From Sphingomonas kyeonggiensis (lineage in GTDB: Bacteria; Pseudomonadota; Alphaproteobacteria; Sphingomonadales; Sphingomonadaceae): 64,000 nt of DNA. This document shows, piece after piece, positions 42,022-51,022 of this stretch. The notes under the pieces were generated by a model. It saw only the letters and a list, made by a program, of their open reading frames with translations, did no database searches and had not been told where the DNA came from. The position numbers and the translations under genes were made by a program. The stretch is taken from the NCBI RefSeq assembly GCF_030812785.1, contig NZ_JAUSTJ010000001.1, forward strand, positions 1,302,001 to 1,366,000, read 5' to 3'. Positions within the stretch are counted from its first letter, which is position 1, and the number at the start of each line of letters is the position of its first letter.

Positions 42022-43097
42022 GCCAGGCTCACCCGGCCGCCGGCGTGCCGCTCCAGCCGCCCGGCCAGTTCCAGCTCGAGCAGCACGGTCTGCACCACCG
42101 CGGGCGCCAGTCCCGATTGCCGGATCAGCTCGTCGACGCTGACCGCCACCGGCCCGAGCAGCCCGGTCACCGCGCGCCGATCGGCATCGCTGGCATCCTC
42201 GGGCGGCGGGCCCTGCCAGCCGCTCGCCGGCGCGCGCACCGCGCGGGGATCGATCGGGCGTACCATCTCGAGGATGTCGTCCACGCCCTGCACCAGGGTC
42301 GCGCCCTCGCGGATCAGCAGGTTGCAGCCCTGCGCGCGCGGATCGAGCGGCGATCCCGGCACCGCCATCACGTCGCGCCCGGCTTCGCCCGCGATCCGCG
42401 CGGTGATCAGCGAGCCCGATCGCGGCGCCGCCTCGACCACCACGGTGCCGAGCGCGAGCCCGGCGATGATCCGGTTGCGCGAGGGGAAGAAACGGGCGAG
42501 CGGCTCGGTGCCCGGCGGCTGCTCGGCGAGCAGCAGGCCCTCGCGGGCGACGCGCTCCTGCAATTCGCCATTCTCGGGCGGGAAGGCGATGTCGATCCCG
42601 CTGGCGATCACGCCCACCGTGCCGCCGCCCAGCGATCCTACATGCGCCGCCGTGTCGATCCCGCGCGCCAGGCCGGAGACCACGGTGACGCCCGCCTCGG
42701 CCAGCCCCAGCGCGATCTGCCGGGCGAAGCGGCAGGCGGCGGCGGAGGCGTTGCGCGCGCCGACGATCGCCACGGCCGGCCGGTCGAGCAGCTCCGTCCG
42801 CCCGCGCAGGATCAGCGCCGGCGGGGCGCTGTCCAGCTCGGCGAGCAGCGGCGGATAGCCGTCATCATCGAGGAAAAGATAGCGCGCGCCCAGCCGCTCC
42901 ACTGCGGCGATCTCGCGCCGGACAGCGGCGGCATCGGCGATCACCGGCGCGCGGCCGCCGCCCCGCGCCGCCAGCATCGGCAGTGCGTCGAGCGCCGCCT
43001 CGGCGGTGCCGAAGCGCACGACCAGCTGGCGATAGGTTACGGGGCCGATATTGGCGGAGCGCAGCAGCCTTAGCCGTGCCTCGCGCCCGTCAGGCAC
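42018..43097 (-). CDS. dprA: DNA-processing protein DprA
   Basis: DprA loads RecA on incoming single-stranded DNA in natural transformation. The 359-residue protein has a SAM-like N-terminal domain, a Rossmann core (AIVGARNASAAACRFARQIA, VVSGLARGIDTAAHVGSL, GTVGVIASGIDIAFPPEN, FPSRNRIIAGLALGTVVVEA) and a C-terminal winged-helix DML1-like domain (about 300-359). It lies between plsY and GFA on the same strand; its start overlaps plsY by eight bases. No other competence genes are in the window. Confidence 0.93.
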   Translation of the reverse strand: MPDGREARLRLLRSANIGPVTYRQLVVRFGTAEAALDALPMLAARGGGRAPVIADAAAVRREIAAVERLGARYLFLDDDGYPPLLAELDSAPPALILRGRTELLDRPAVAIVGARNASAAACRFARQIALGLAEAGVTVVSGLARGIDTAAHVGSLGGGTVGVIASGIDIAFPPENGELQERVAREGLLLAEQPPGTEPLARFFPSRNRIIAGLALGTVVVEAAPRSGSLITARIAGEAGRDVMAVPGSPLDPRAQGCNLLIREGATLVQGVDDILEMVRPIDPRAVRAPASGWQGPPPEDASDADRRAVTGLLGPVAVSVDELIRQSGLAPAVVQTVLLELELAGRLERHAGGRVSLA

Positions 43098-43740
43098 TTT
43101 TCTTGCCGCCGCTCTTACTGCCGCCGACGCGCGGTTCGGTGCCGTTGAGCAGCCGATCGATATTGGCGCGATGCTTCCACAGCACGATCATCGTCAGCGC
43201 GAGCAGCATCAGCACCAGTTCGATCCGTCCGAAGAATGCGGCGCTCACCGGCGCGCTGATCGCCGCGCTCATCCCGGCGAGCGAGGAGATGCGGAGCGCC
43301 GCGAGCAGGCCGAGCCAGACGACCGCGAAGACGATGCCCGAGGGCCAGTGGAGCGCGAGCACCACGCCCATCATCGTCGCCACGCCCTTGCCGCCGTTGA
43401 ACTTCAGCCACACCGGGTAGCAATGGCCGATGAACGCGGCCAGGCCGCCCAGCACGCCGCCGCCGGGCAGGATCGCGCCGGCGATCAGCACCGCCGCCGC
43501 GCCCTTGGCCAGGTCGAGCAGCAGGGTCGCCGCCGCCAGTCCCTTGCGGCCGGTACGCAGCACATTGGTCGCGCCGATATTGCCCGAGCCGATCTGGCGC
43601 AGGTCGCCGGCGCCGAAGAAGCGGGTCAGCAACAGCCCGAAGGGGATCGAGCCCAGCAGATAACCGAGCAGCAAGACCCCTGCGGGAACCAGCCATGGAA
43701 TATCGTTCGTCAAAGGATCCCCCTGCGCACCGGTCAACAT
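43090..43740 (-). CDS. plsY: Acyl-phosphate glycerol-3-phosphate acyltransferase
   Basis: PlsY makes lysophosphatidic acid from glycerol-3-phosphate and acyl phosphate, the first membrane step of phospholipid synthesis. The 216-residue protein has five helices and the three PlsY motifs: GSGNIGATNVLR, GHCYPVWLKFNGGKGVAT and the helix-4/5 region. The tail (GTEPRVGGSKSGGKKSA) is basic. It heads the plsY-dprA-GFA run. Start MLTGAQGDPLTNDIPW may be shorter (MPWLV is not available); the region 43741-43848 is the divergent promoter space to the LuxR-EF-hand gene. Confidence 0.94.
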   Translation of the reverse strand: MLTGAQGDPLTNDIPWLVPAGVLLLGYLLGSIPFGLLLTRFFGAGDLRQIGSGNIGATNVLRTGRKGLAAATLLLDLAKGAAAVLIAGAILPGGGVLGGLAAFIGHCYPVWLKFNGGKGVATMMGVVLALHWPSGIVFAVVWLGLLAALRISSLAGMSAAISAPVSAAFFGRIELVLMLLALTMIVLWKHRANIDRLLNGTEPRVGGSKSGGKKSA

Positions 43741-43848
43741 AGTGGGTTGCTGCGGGTGCGCAATGTGGATGGGGTACCAATCGCTCCGACTTGGGCGAAA
43801 CTCGACTTTCGCCTAGCCTCGGGCGCCAATGGGGGCGGGGAGTTGCGC

Positions 43849-44571
43849 GTGCTGGACGATCGAATGCGGGCGGCGATCGCCCGGCTGACCGAGAATGAGA
43901 AGGAATGCCTGCGCCGCCGCCTGCTGCCCCAGACCGCCAAGGAAATGGCGATCGATCTCGGCGTCTCGCCGCATGCGGTCGAGAAACGGCTCAAGATGGC
44001 GCGCACCAAGCTGGGCCTGTCCTCCTCGCTCCACGCCGCCCGGCTGCTCGTCCAGGCGGAGTCCCATGCGTTGGTACCCCATGCGCCGGACCTCGTGCTG
44101 TCTGAGGATCGATTTCACATCACTCTCCTATCCGGCGGCAGGCGCCGGTGGTGGATTGGAGGTATCACGGCAATGAGCATCACGATCGCGGCGGCCCTCG
44201 CCGTCACCCTGGCCGGCGTGCCGGCACCGCAGCAGCAGGGCGCACCCGCGCCGCAGCAAAAGGCGAAGATGTACGACGGCCCCTTCGTCCCGGCGACGCC
44301 CGAGCAGGCCACGGCCTTCATCGCGGCGAGCTTCGTGACGATGGACAGGGACAAGTCCGGCTATCTCGAAGCCGGCGAGGCACCGCGTGCCTCCGTCAGC
44401 GTCAATCATGGTCCGCGCAAGGACATAGGGGTGGAGCAGGGCGGCCGGATGTTCCTCGCCCGCTTCGATACCAATGGCGACGGCAAGGTGAGCAGGGACG
44501 AATATATCGCGACGCGCCGCCCGATGGTCCTCGCCATGGGCATCCCGGCCAACTGGAAACCGCGCAACTGA
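43849..44571 (+). CDS. Membrane-anchored LuxR-type HTH protein with periplasmic EF hands
   Basis: From the GTG at 43849 the protein has 240 residues: a LuxR/sigma-70-region-4-type helix-turn-helix (residues 11-66; LTENEKECLRRRLLPQTAKEMAIDLGVSPHAVEKRLKMARTKLG), a transmembrane helix (about 101-124) and an exported part with two EF-hand loops, DRDKSGYLEAGE (166-177) and DTNGDGKVSRDE (207-218). The HTH half is common in sphingomonads; the calcium-loop half is an unusual fusion. A one-component sensor of extracytoplasmic calcium is inferred. GGGGAG is 6 bases from the GTG; a TTG two codons earlier is too close to it. Confidence 0.78.
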   Translation: MLDDRMRAAIARLTENEKECLRRRLLPQTAKEMAIDLGVSPHAVEKRLKMARTKLGLSSSLHAARLLVQAESHALVPHAPDLVLSEDRFHITLLSGGRRRWWIGGITAMSITIAAALAVTLAGVPAPQQQGAPAPQQKAKMYDGPFVPATPEQATAFIAASFVTMDRDKSGYLEAGEAPRASVSVNHGPRKDIGVEQGGRMFLARFDTNGDGKVSRDEYIATRRPMVLAMGIPANWKPRN

Positions 44572-44631
44572 TTGCCGTGCGAGGACGGATCGGCATTCCA
44601 GTCCAGGGATGATGCCCGCGCAAAAAGCCTC

Positions 44632-44736
44632 GTCACCCCGGCCTTGTGCCGGGGTCCACGGTGCAGCACGCGTTGAACTGGAACCTCGAGCCCTGCCCCC
44701 GCCGCTCGGTGGACCCCGGCACAAGGCCGGGGTGAC
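44632..44736. repeat. Paired inverted palindromes, second copy of the CACCCCGGCCTTGTGCCGGG type
   Basis: Arms 44632-44659 and 44709-44736 form a perfect 28-bp inverted pair, the same unit as 13179-13284. The 337-base gap 44572-44908 holds this element and the upstream region of murI. I see no gene in the rest of it, only a short CCCCCAGGGGG palindrome near 44844. Confidence 0.88.
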
Positions 44737-44908
44737 GGTAGGATGAGGGCGATGGCAGCTTTTCAATACTGAATGTCGATTTGGCCTGGTTCCTCAAGGT
44801 CGAAGGCCAAGCACGGCGTCTAGCAAATTGAACCTCGGATCCCCCCAGGGGGTGTTCCCAAACTCGGGGCGGTTGACGCTCACCCGTCGCGGAGCCATGC
44901 CCGCGGCG

Positions 44909-45721
44909 ATGACCGACGACCGCCCCATATTGTTCTTCGATTCCGGCGTGGGCGGGCTCTCGGTGCTCGCGCCCACCGCCGCGCTGCTCCCGCATGCGCC
45001 TCTCGTCTATGTCGCGGATTCGGCTGGCTTTCCCTATGGCACGCGCAGCGAGGGCGAGATCGCCGCGCGGGTGCCGGCGCTGCTCGGCCGCTTGGCGGAG
45101 CGCTATGATCCGCGCCTGATCGTCATCGCCTGCAACACTGCCTCGACGATCGCGCTCCACCATGTCCGCGCCGCGCTCGACGTGCCGATCGTCGGCACCG
45201 TCCCCGCGATCAAGCCGGCGGCGGCGATCAGCCAGACCCGGGTGATCGGCGTGCTCGGCACCGAGGCGACCGTCCGCCAGCCCTATGTCGACGATCTCGC
45301 CGCCCGCTTCGCCGGCGACTGCACCGTGCTGCGCCATGGCTCGGCCGAGCTGGTCGAGATCGCCGAGGCCTCGCTGGAAGGGGTGAAGCCGCTGCCCGAG
45401 CGGATGCGCGCGGTGCTCGCCGGCCTGTTCGATCAGCCGGGCGGAGAGCGGATCGACGTGATCGTCAACGCCTGCACCCATTTCCCGCTGGTCGAGGCCG
45501 AGCTGGCGGCCGCCGCGCCGCATCCCGTCCGCTTCGTCGATGGTGGCCCGGGTATCGCCCGGCGAGTCGCGCACCTCACCAAGGGCCAATCCTGGCCCCA
45601 TGTGGTCGGATCGGCGTCAGCGTTGTCGGGGAAGGCGGTGTTCACGGCGCGCAGTGCCCGGACCGATATGCTGGCGCCCGCCCTGGCGCGCTACGGCCTG
45701 GTCGAGATCGAGTCGCTCTAG
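44909..45721 (+). CDS. murI: Glutamate racemase
   Basis: MurI supplies D-glutamate for peptidoglycan. The 270-residue, cofactor-independent racemase has FDSGVGGLSVL at the start, DSAGFPYGTRSEGE, the first catalytic cysteine in IACNTAS (Cys75) and the second in NACTHFPLVE (Cys189). MTDDRPILFF is used as start; an ATG four codons upstream is too close to the GGAG site. It is monocistronic, downstream of a palindromic repeat. Confidence 0.93.
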   Translation: MTDDRPILFFDSGVGGLSVLAPTAALLPHAPLVYVADSAGFPYGTRSEGEIAARVPALLGRLAERYDPRLIVIACNTASTIALHHVRAALDVPIVGTVPAIKPAAAISQTRVIGVLGTEATVRQPYVDDLAARFAGDCTVLRHGSAELVEIAEASLEGVKPLPERMRAVLAGLFDQPGGERIDVIVNACTHFPLVEAELAAAAPHPVRFVDGGPGIARRVAHLTKGQSWPHVVGSASALSGKAVFTARSARTDMLAPALARYGLVEIESL

Positions 45722-45725
45722 CCGG

Positions 45726-45896
45726 TCAGGCGTGAGCGGAGGGCGCTCCGACGACATGGATGTCGCGCAGCCGGGCCGAATAGCGCTCGGCCATCTCCTG
45801 ATGGACGCGCCGCGCGGTCATGTCGTCGCTGCGTTCGGCATGCTCGCGCTCCTGCCGTTCGCGCATGGTGAAATATTCTATGTCTCTGGCGCTCAT
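45726..45896 (-). CDS. Small conserved sphingomonad protein, hypothetical
   Basis: The 56-residue product (MSARDIEYFTMRERQEREHAE...RRVHQEMAERYSARLRDI) is a charged helical protein of a type found repeatedly in sphingomonads with the pattern DIxYFxxRExxER followed by AxRVHQELAxxY. AAGGAG lies 9 bases before the chosen ATG; an earlier in-frame ATG (MYKEHHH) would include that site and is rejected. No function is known. It converges on murI with four bases between stops. Confidence 0.7.
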   Translation of the reverse strand: MSARDIEYFTMRERQEREHAERSDDMTARRVHQEMAERYSARLRDIHVVGAPSAHA

Positions 45897-46044
45897 ATGG
45901 TGGTGCTCCTTGTACAAGCGGGAGCGCGCTAGGTCTCTCAGCCGCGGACTCGCTTGATAAGCCGACTCGCCCGCGATGATCCTTGTTTACCACATCCGGC
46001 TCGATTCCCGCAGCAAACCCTCTCAATTTCGGACCAACCGGCTT

Positions 46045-46058
46045 TTGTCTTGGATCAA
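46045..46058. promoter_or_regulatory. FNR-box-like sequence upstream of hemA
   Basis: TTGTCTTGGATCAA matches the FnrL/FNR consensus TTGAT-N4-ATCAA at 8 of 10 informative bases, 75 bases before the hemA start. In Rhodobacter hemA is FnrL-controlled; here it is only a sequence match. Confidence 0.35.
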
Positions 46059-46132
46059 AGGTGTTCCGGACCGCACCGATTAGGCAATATGTCCAACTGG
46101 AAATCGCCGTATTTTGACGGTAGGAACGCCTG

Positions 46133-47374
46133 ATGCACAGCGCAGACAGCCACGCGCCCGTCGACTATGGCCGGGTCTTCACGTCCGCGATCGACCGGCT
46201 GCACGCCGAGGGCCGCTACCGCGTCTTCATCGACATTCTGCGCAACAAGGGCATGTTCCCCAATGCGCGCTGCTTCGCCGGGCACAACGGGCCGAAGCCG
46301 ATCACCGTCTGGTGCTCGAACGACTATCTGGCGATGGGCCAGCACCCCAAGGTGATCGCGGCGATGGAGGAGGCCCTTCACGATGTCGGCGCCGGCTCGG
46401 GCGGCACGCGCAACATCGGCGGCAACACCCATTATCATATCGAGCTCGAGCAGGAGCTCGCCGATCTCCACGGCAAGGAGAATGCGCTACTCTTCACCTC
46501 GGGCTATGTCTCGAACGAAGCGACGCTTTCCACCCTCGCCAAGGTGCTGCCGGGCTGCATCGTCTATTCGGACGAATTGAACCATGCCTCGATGATCGCG
46601 GGCATCCGCAATTCGGGCTGCGAGAAGCGCGTCTTCCGCCACAACGACCTCGCGCATCTCGAGGAATTGCTCGCCGCAGACGATCCCGGCGTGCCCAAGC
46701 TGATCGCGTTCGAGAGCGTCTATTCGATGGACGCCGACATCGCCCCGATCGCCGAGATCTGCGACCTGGCCGACAAGTATAACGCGCTGACCTATCTCGA
46801 CGAGGTCCATGCCGTCGGCATGTACGGCCCGCGCGGCGGCGGCATCTCGGACCGCGAGGGGCTGGCCGACCGGCTGACGATCATCGAGGGCACGCTCGGC
46901 AAGGCGTTCGGCGTGATGGGCGGCTATATCGCGGCCGACCAGATGATCATCGACGTGATCCGCAGCTATGCGCCAGGCTTCATCTTCACCACCTCGCTCT
47001 CGCCGGTGCTGGTCGCCGGCGCGCTGGCCAGCGTGAAGCATCTCAAGGGCTCGTCGGAAGAGCGCGAGGGCCAGCAGGCCGCTGCCGCCAAGCTCAAGGC
47101 GATGATGGCCGAGGCGGGGCTGCCCGTCATGGCCTCGACCACGCACATCGTGCCGCTGATGGTCGGCGATCCGGTCAAGGCCAAGAAGATCAGCGACATC
47201 CTGCTCGCCGAGTACGGCGTCTACGTCCAGCCGATCAACTATCCCACCGTGCCGCGCGGCACCGAGCGCCTGCGCTTCACCCCCGGCCCCGCGCATGACG
47301 AGAGCATGATGCGCGAGCTGGTCGATGCGCTGGTCGAGATCTGGGGCCGGCTGGAACTGCGCCGGGCCGCCTGA
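46133..47374 (+). CDS. hemA: 5-aminolevulinate synthase
   Basis: The alphaproteobacterial (C4) route condenses glycine and succinyl-CoA to 5-aminolevulinate, the first haem precursor. The 413-residue PLP enzyme has [24 protein letters not shown], the [15 protein letters not shown] block, the PLP lysine in [13 protein letters not shown] (Lys257) and the GAFGxxGGY-type loop. Length and motifs match Rhodobacter HemA. An FNR-like box lies upstream. The stop TGA overlaps the next start (TGATG). Confidence 0.95.
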   Translation: MHSADSHAPVDYGRVFTSAIDRLHAEGRYRVFIDILRNKGMFPNARCFAGHNGPKPITVWCSNDYLAMGQHPKVIAAMEEALHDVGAGSGGTRNIGGNTHYHIELEQELADLHGKENALLFTSGYVSNEATLSTLAKVLPGCIVYSDELNHASMIAGIRNSGCEKRVFRHNDLAHLEELLAADDPGVPKLIAFESVYSMDADIAPIAEICDLADKYNALTYLDEVHAVGMYGPRGGGISDREGLADRLTIIEGTLGKAFGVMGGYIAADQMIIDVIRSYAPGFIFTTSLSPVLVAGALASVKHLKGSSEEREGQQAAAAKLKAMMAEAGLPVMASTTHIVPLMVGDPVKAKKISDILLAEYGVYVQPINYPTVPRGTERLRFTPGPAHDESMMRELVDALVEIWGRLELRRAA

Positions 47375-47901
47375 TGCGCTGGAGCAAGCTCCGCCAGCTG
47401 GTGATCGAGCGCTTCGCCGAGCCGCTGCAGGGCAGGCTCGACATCCATAGCGCCGCTTATGGCAATTGCAGCTGCGGCCATGCCTGGCTGACGCTCGACG
47501 GCGATGTGATCGCCAATTTCTGCACCCGGGCGAACGGCAATGCGGAATATGTCATCCCGCGTCAGGATGGTGACTCGCCCATCAGGTACGCAGCCAACAC
47601 CATGTATGACGAGCAGCTGACCGCCTATGGCGAGCGCAGCCGTCAGGATGTGTACCGGACGCTCTGGGACTTCGTGCACAGCGTGCCGGTCGAGGAAGCG
47701 TTGGCGAGCGACGACATGCTGTTCCAGGCGCTGGCGATCGTCGATGCCCGGATCGGCAAGCGCCGGCTCGCGCAGTTCGATCCCGACAAGCTTCATCCGC
47801 TCTGCGGCTACCTGCTGATGCTGCGGCGGGGCGAGGCCGATGGCCTCACGCCCGCCGACTATGCCGCGCTCCGCCGGGAGGCAGCAGCCGAGGCCGCCTA
47901 G
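47374..47901 (+). CDS. Hypothetical protein coupled to hemA
   Basis: The 175-residue cytoplasmic protein has no recognised domain. It begins [52 protein letters not shown] (a C-x-C pair plus a third cysteine), and later CGYLLMLRRGEADGLTPADYAAL. The ATG overlaps the hemA stop by one base. It converges on the DUF4199 gene with a four-base stop overlap (CTAG). A haem- or PLP-related accessory is possible from position alone, but nothing in the sequence shows it. Confidence 0.6.
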   Translation: MRWSKLRQLVIERFAEPLQGRLDIHSAAYGNCSCGHAWLTLDGDVIANFCTRANGNAEYVIPRQDGDSPIRYAANTMYDEQLTAYGERSRQDVYRTLWDFVHSVPVEEALASDDMLFQALAIVDARIGKRRLAQFDPDKLHPLCGYLLMLRRGEADGLTPADYAALRREAAAEAA

Positions 47902-48425
47902 GTTTCCCTTGGCCGCGCCGGCAGGAACCGGCTGTTGCGCAGCAGCGCGGCCGAAACCAGCGACACCAGCACGCCCACCGGGAATATCTCGACGAACGTC
48001 ATCGGCAGCCGGAACAACGGGTTGTGATAGGCGGTGCGGAACGACGCCATCTCCGCCTGCGCCCTGGCCAGCTCCGCGCCGCTCTTGCCGTCGAGCATCG
48101 CCCCGGCGAACTTGTCGATGAACGCGTCGATGCCGATCGTCGCCAGCGCCAGGTCCCAGCACAGCGCATAGACAATGCCCGCGACCAGGCTGATCGCCAG
48201 CCCCATGCCGAAGGCTGGCCAGAAGCGGATCACCCCGCCCTGCGCCACGTCGCGCTGGCGCTTGATCGCGATGAAGATGGCGCTCAGCCCGATCAGCATG
48301 ATCAGATAGCCGATCGCCATGCCGTACTGGCCGGTGGCGCCTTCGAAGTTGAGCACGATGACGGAGAGCAGGCCGCCGGCGATCAGTCCGCCGATCACGC
48401 CGTGGGTCAGGATGGTGCGCAGCAT
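47898..48425 (-). CDS. DUF4199-family membrane protein
   Basis: The 175-residue protein has four hydrophobic helices (residues about 5-27, 34-52, 70-95 and 145-165) and the typical DUF4199 order: GAIIGGLI-like start (HGVIGGLIAGGLLSVI), AIGYLIMLIGLSAIFIAIKRQRD, and FWPAFGMGLAISLVAGIVYALCWD. Genes of this family are almost always beside a LuxR-type regulator, as here (48634-49047, same strand, 208 bases upstream with a repeat between). Function is unknown; a sensory or transport partner to that regulator is plausible. Confidence 0.85.
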   Translation of the reverse strand: MLRTILTHGVIGGLIAGGLLSVIVLNFEGATGQYGMAIGYLIMLIGLSAIFIAIKRQRDVAQGGVIRFWPAFGMGLAISLVAGIVYALCWDLALATIGIDAFIDKFAGAMLDGKSGAELARAQAEMASFRTAYHNPLFRLPMTFVEIFPVGVLVSLVSAALLRNSRFLPARPRET

Positions 48426-48529
48426 GGTCGTCCCCCTTGGGTTCAGGTTGCGCCCCGATCAGCCGCGCCGCAAGCCGCTGCGGCAATCCCCCGAAAGGAT
48501 GATTTGCGTGAAACGGGGTCCAACTCGCT

Positions 48530-48632
48530 CCCCTTCCGCTTGCGGGAGGGGCCGGGGGAGGGGATGTGACGAACGCGGGAGTGGTCTTGGTAGACAGTCC
48601 CTCTCCTGACCCCTCCCGCAAGCGGAAGGGGG
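48530..48632. repeat. Paired inverted palindromes, second copy of the TTCCGCTTGCGGGAGGGG type
   Basis: Arms 48530-48563 and 48599-48632 are inverted copies with a few mismatches, like 34919-35021. The right arm ends one base before the LuxR gene stop. Confidence 0.85.
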
Positions 48633-48633
48633 A

Positions 48634-49047
48634 TTAGCGCACGATCCCCAGTTCCCGCGCTCGCGCCACGGCGTCCCCGCGCCGCTTCGCGCCCAGCTTC
48701 TCCAGCAGCCGCGCGACATGCGTCTTCACCGTGTTCAGCGACACACCCAGCCGCTCGGCGATCTCCTGGTTCGATCGCCCGGCGAGCAATTCCTCCAGCA
48801 CCTGCAGCTCGCGCGGCGAGAGCCCCAGCACCGCCACCGCCTGGGGATTGCCGTCGAACGCGCGCGGGGCCGGCCGGGCGATCCCGCGCGCGCCGAGCCA
48901 TACGCCCAGCACCAGGAAGCCGCCCGCGATCAGGAAGACATAGACGTCGCCGATGTGCGAGCGCACCAGCCGCTGGTAATCGAGCCATTGCAGCAGCAGC
49001 GTCCCCGCCGCCAGCAGCGTGCCGTACAGGACGATGCGCTTCCACAT
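48634..49047 (-). CDS. Membrane-anchored LuxR-type regulator
   Basis: The 137-residue protein has two transmembrane helices (about residues 3-22 and 34-52) and a C-terminal LuxR/FixJ-type HTH (about 74-130; LSPRELQVLEELLAGRSNQEIAERLGVSLNTVKTHVARLLEKLGA). There is no receiver domain, so signal input may come through the membrane segment or the DUF4199 partner 208 bases downstream. Start MWKRIVLYG is used; upstream in-frame residues have no ribosome-binding site. It is separated from the btaB stop by 11 bases. Confidence 0.85.
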   Translation of the reverse strand: MWKRIVLYGTLLAAGTLLLQWLDYQRLVRSHIGDVYVFLIAGGFLVLGVWLGARGIARPAPRAFDGNPQAVAVLGLSPRELQVLEELLAGRSNQEIAERLGVSLNTVKTHVARLLEKLGAKRRGDAVARARELGIVR

Positions 49048-49058
49048 CGTCCCCGCCC

Positions 49059-49721
49059 TCAATCCCGCGTCAGCGTCGCGCTCCACACATAGCCGCGCAA
49101 GGTCGAGCGGAAGTCGAGCCGCAGTCCCTGCTCCTCGGCGACGCGCTTGAGCACCGCCGGCAGCGTGTCGCGCGGGAAAACGTGGAAGTCGTTCAGCGAC
49201 TTGAAGTGCAGCCGCTTGGCAAAGCCCGGCAGCCGCTCATATTGCCCGAAATCGACGATGTGCAGGCTGCCACCCGGCGCCAGCGCCTTCGCGCCCAGCT
49301 CGATCGCCTCCACCCAGGGTGGGATCATCGAGAGCGTATAGCTCATGAACACCCGGTCGAGCTTCTCGACGCCGAACAGTGTCTGCACGTCGAACGCGCC
49401 GGCATCGGCCTGCGCCAGGGTGATCTTGCCGCTCAGGCCATTCTTCTCGACCGAGGCGCGTGCCGTCTCCAGCATCGCCTCGCTGATGTCGAAGCCATAG
49501 AAGCGCGCCTCGGGGAAACGCTTCGCCGCGACGATCAAGTTGCGCGCCGTGCCGCAGCCCACCTCCAACACCGTCCCGCCCCTGGGCGGGTTCAGCCCGC
49601 GGATCAGCGCGTCGCGGCCCAGCAGGTAGAACTTCCGCGTGAAGTCGTAGAAGTGGCGATGGAGCGCATAGGTCGCGTCCATCAGCCCCTTCTGGTCGGC
49701 GCCCCCGGTTGCAGCGCTCAT
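49059..49721 (-). CDS. btaB: Betaine-lipid N-methyltransferase BtaB
   Basis: BtaB methylates diacylglyceryl-homoserine three times with SAM to give the betaine lipid DGTS. The 220-residue class I methyltransferase has VLEVGCGTARN (motif I), YGFDISEAML, an AQADAGAF acid residue and the FMSYTLSMIPPWVEAI region. Assignment rests on the adjacent btaA, whose stop overlaps its start by four bases. Betaine lipids replace phospholipids when phosphate is scarce; no Pho box is seen. Confidence 0.9.
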   Translation of the reverse strand: MSAATGGADQKGLMDATYALHRHFYDFTRKFYLLGRDALIRGLNPPRGGTVLEVGCGTARNLIVAAKRFPEARFYGFDISEAMLETARASVEKNGLSGKITLAQADAGAFDVQTLFGVEKLDRVFMSYTLSMIPPWVEAIELGAKALAPGGSLHIVDFGQYERLPGFAKRLHFKSLNDFHVFPRDTLPAVLKRVAEEQGLRLDFRSTLRGYVWSATLTRD

Positions 49722-50962
49722 GCGTGCGGCTTCAGCGTCCAGACGTGGGTCGCGCCATAGACCGACGAACGGTCGCGGCGCGTCCAGTCGTCGAGCTTGG
49801 CCTGGTCCTCATATTCCCACTGGCTCATCAGCTCCTCGGGGATATGGCCCTTCACCACATCGGGGATCGCCGCGGTGCGATAGAGCACGCGCGCGCCCGG
49901 CTTGGCGGTGCGGGTGATCTCGCCCCAGATGCGGGTGAGCTGCTCGTCGGTCATCCAGTCCTGCGCATCGAGCAGGATGTAGCGGTCGAGCGACTGGGCC
50001 GGCATCGTCTCGAGATAGTCGGCATAGTTGGTGTGGCGGATCTCGACGCGGTTGGCGCGCTCGCGCACCACGTCCCAGTTCTTCGCCTCGAGATACGGCG
50101 GCAGCGGCGCGTCTGGACCCTCGCCATAGCCGCGGCCAAAGGCCTGCCAGGCGTAGAAATTGTCCTTCAGGTCGAAGTCGCAGGCGAGCTTGCGCAGGCG
50201 GCTCTTGAGGGCGCCGGTGATGCCGGCCTTGTCGTCGATCTTGAGCAGGTCGTACTGCGCCGGCGGAATGCCGAAGCCGAACAGGGCGGCGGGCTGGTCG
50301 ACCAGCCAGCGCAGGAACTTCTTCTCGAAGAACGGCTCGAAGCGCGTCTCGAAGATGTGGCGCTGCTCCTCGATGTTCTTCGCGGCGAGGATCTCGCGCG
50401 GATCGATCCCGTAGCGGTGCGCCAGCCAGTGGACGAAGCCGATCAGCCGGCCAAGCAGGCCGTATTTGTAGAAGCCATGCTTGAACGCCTCGATGCGGCG
50501 CGTGCCGTTCAGGCCGCGGCGCTCCCAGTAATCGCGATAGGGCGCATCGAGGTGCGGCGCGATGAACTGGCGATAGGCCTCGACATTCTCGGCCTTGTTG
50601 GCCTGGCCGAAGAAGCGGTGGAACGAAGCATAATCGGGCAGGTTCAGCGCCGCCTGCTTCTTGAGGTTGTTGAGCGCGATATGTGCCGGATTGAGATCGA
50701 CCGCGGTGATCTTCGCCGGGTTCGCCGTCAGGTACGAGAAGACGTTGCACCCGCCCGAGGCGATCGTGACCATGTGGTGGTCCGGCTGGAGCTGCAGCGC
50801 CTCCATGTCGATCACCGGGTCTTCCCAGATCTGCGGGTAGACGAGGCCTCTGAACGCGAAGGTGAAGGCGCGCTCGAGCAGGCCCTCCTTGGTCATGTGC
50901 TCATGGCGGTGCACGGCGCCGCGGACGGCGACATTCTTCGGCGTCTTGGTAATCGAACCCAT
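49718..50962 (-). CDS. btaA: S-adenosylmethionine:diacylglycerol 3-amino-3-carboxypropyltransferase BtaA
   Basis: BtaA (DUF3419) transfers the amino-carboxypropyl group of SAM to diacylglycerol, the first step of betaine-lipid synthesis. The 414-residue protein has YPQIWEDPVIDMEAL, the methyltransferase-like MVTIASGGCNVFSYL and TAVDLNPAHIALNNLK, and LDAQDWMTDEQLTRIW. These match Rhodobacter BtaA. The start MGSITKTPKN follows AGGAG. A perfect 6-bp dyad lies upstream (51023-51040). Confidence 0.93.
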   Translation of the reverse strand: MGSITKTPKNVAVRGAVHRHEHMTKEGLLERAFTFAFRGLVYPQIWEDPVIDMEALQLQPDHHMVTIASGGCNVFSYLTANPAKITAVDLNPAHIALNNLKKQAALNLPDYASFHRFFGQANKAENVEAYRQFIAPHLDAPYRDYWERRGLNGTRRIEAFKHGFYKYGLLGRLIGFVHWLAHRYGIDPREILAAKNIEEQRHIFETRFEPFFEKKFLRWLVDQPAALFGFGIPPAQYDLLKIDDKAGITGALKSRLRKLACDFDLKDNFYAWQAFGRGYGEGPDAPLPPYLEAKNWDVVRERANRVEIRHTNYADYLETMPAQSLDRYILLDAQDWMTDEQLTRIWGEITRTAKPGARVLYRTAAIPDVVKGHIPEELMSQWEYEDQAKLDDWTRRDRSSVYGATHVWTLKPHA

Positions 50963-51022
50963 CAATAGCTCCTGGACGCCCCGGCGGACGAGCGGTGGTC
51001 CGCCACGCCCTATTACCCCTTT

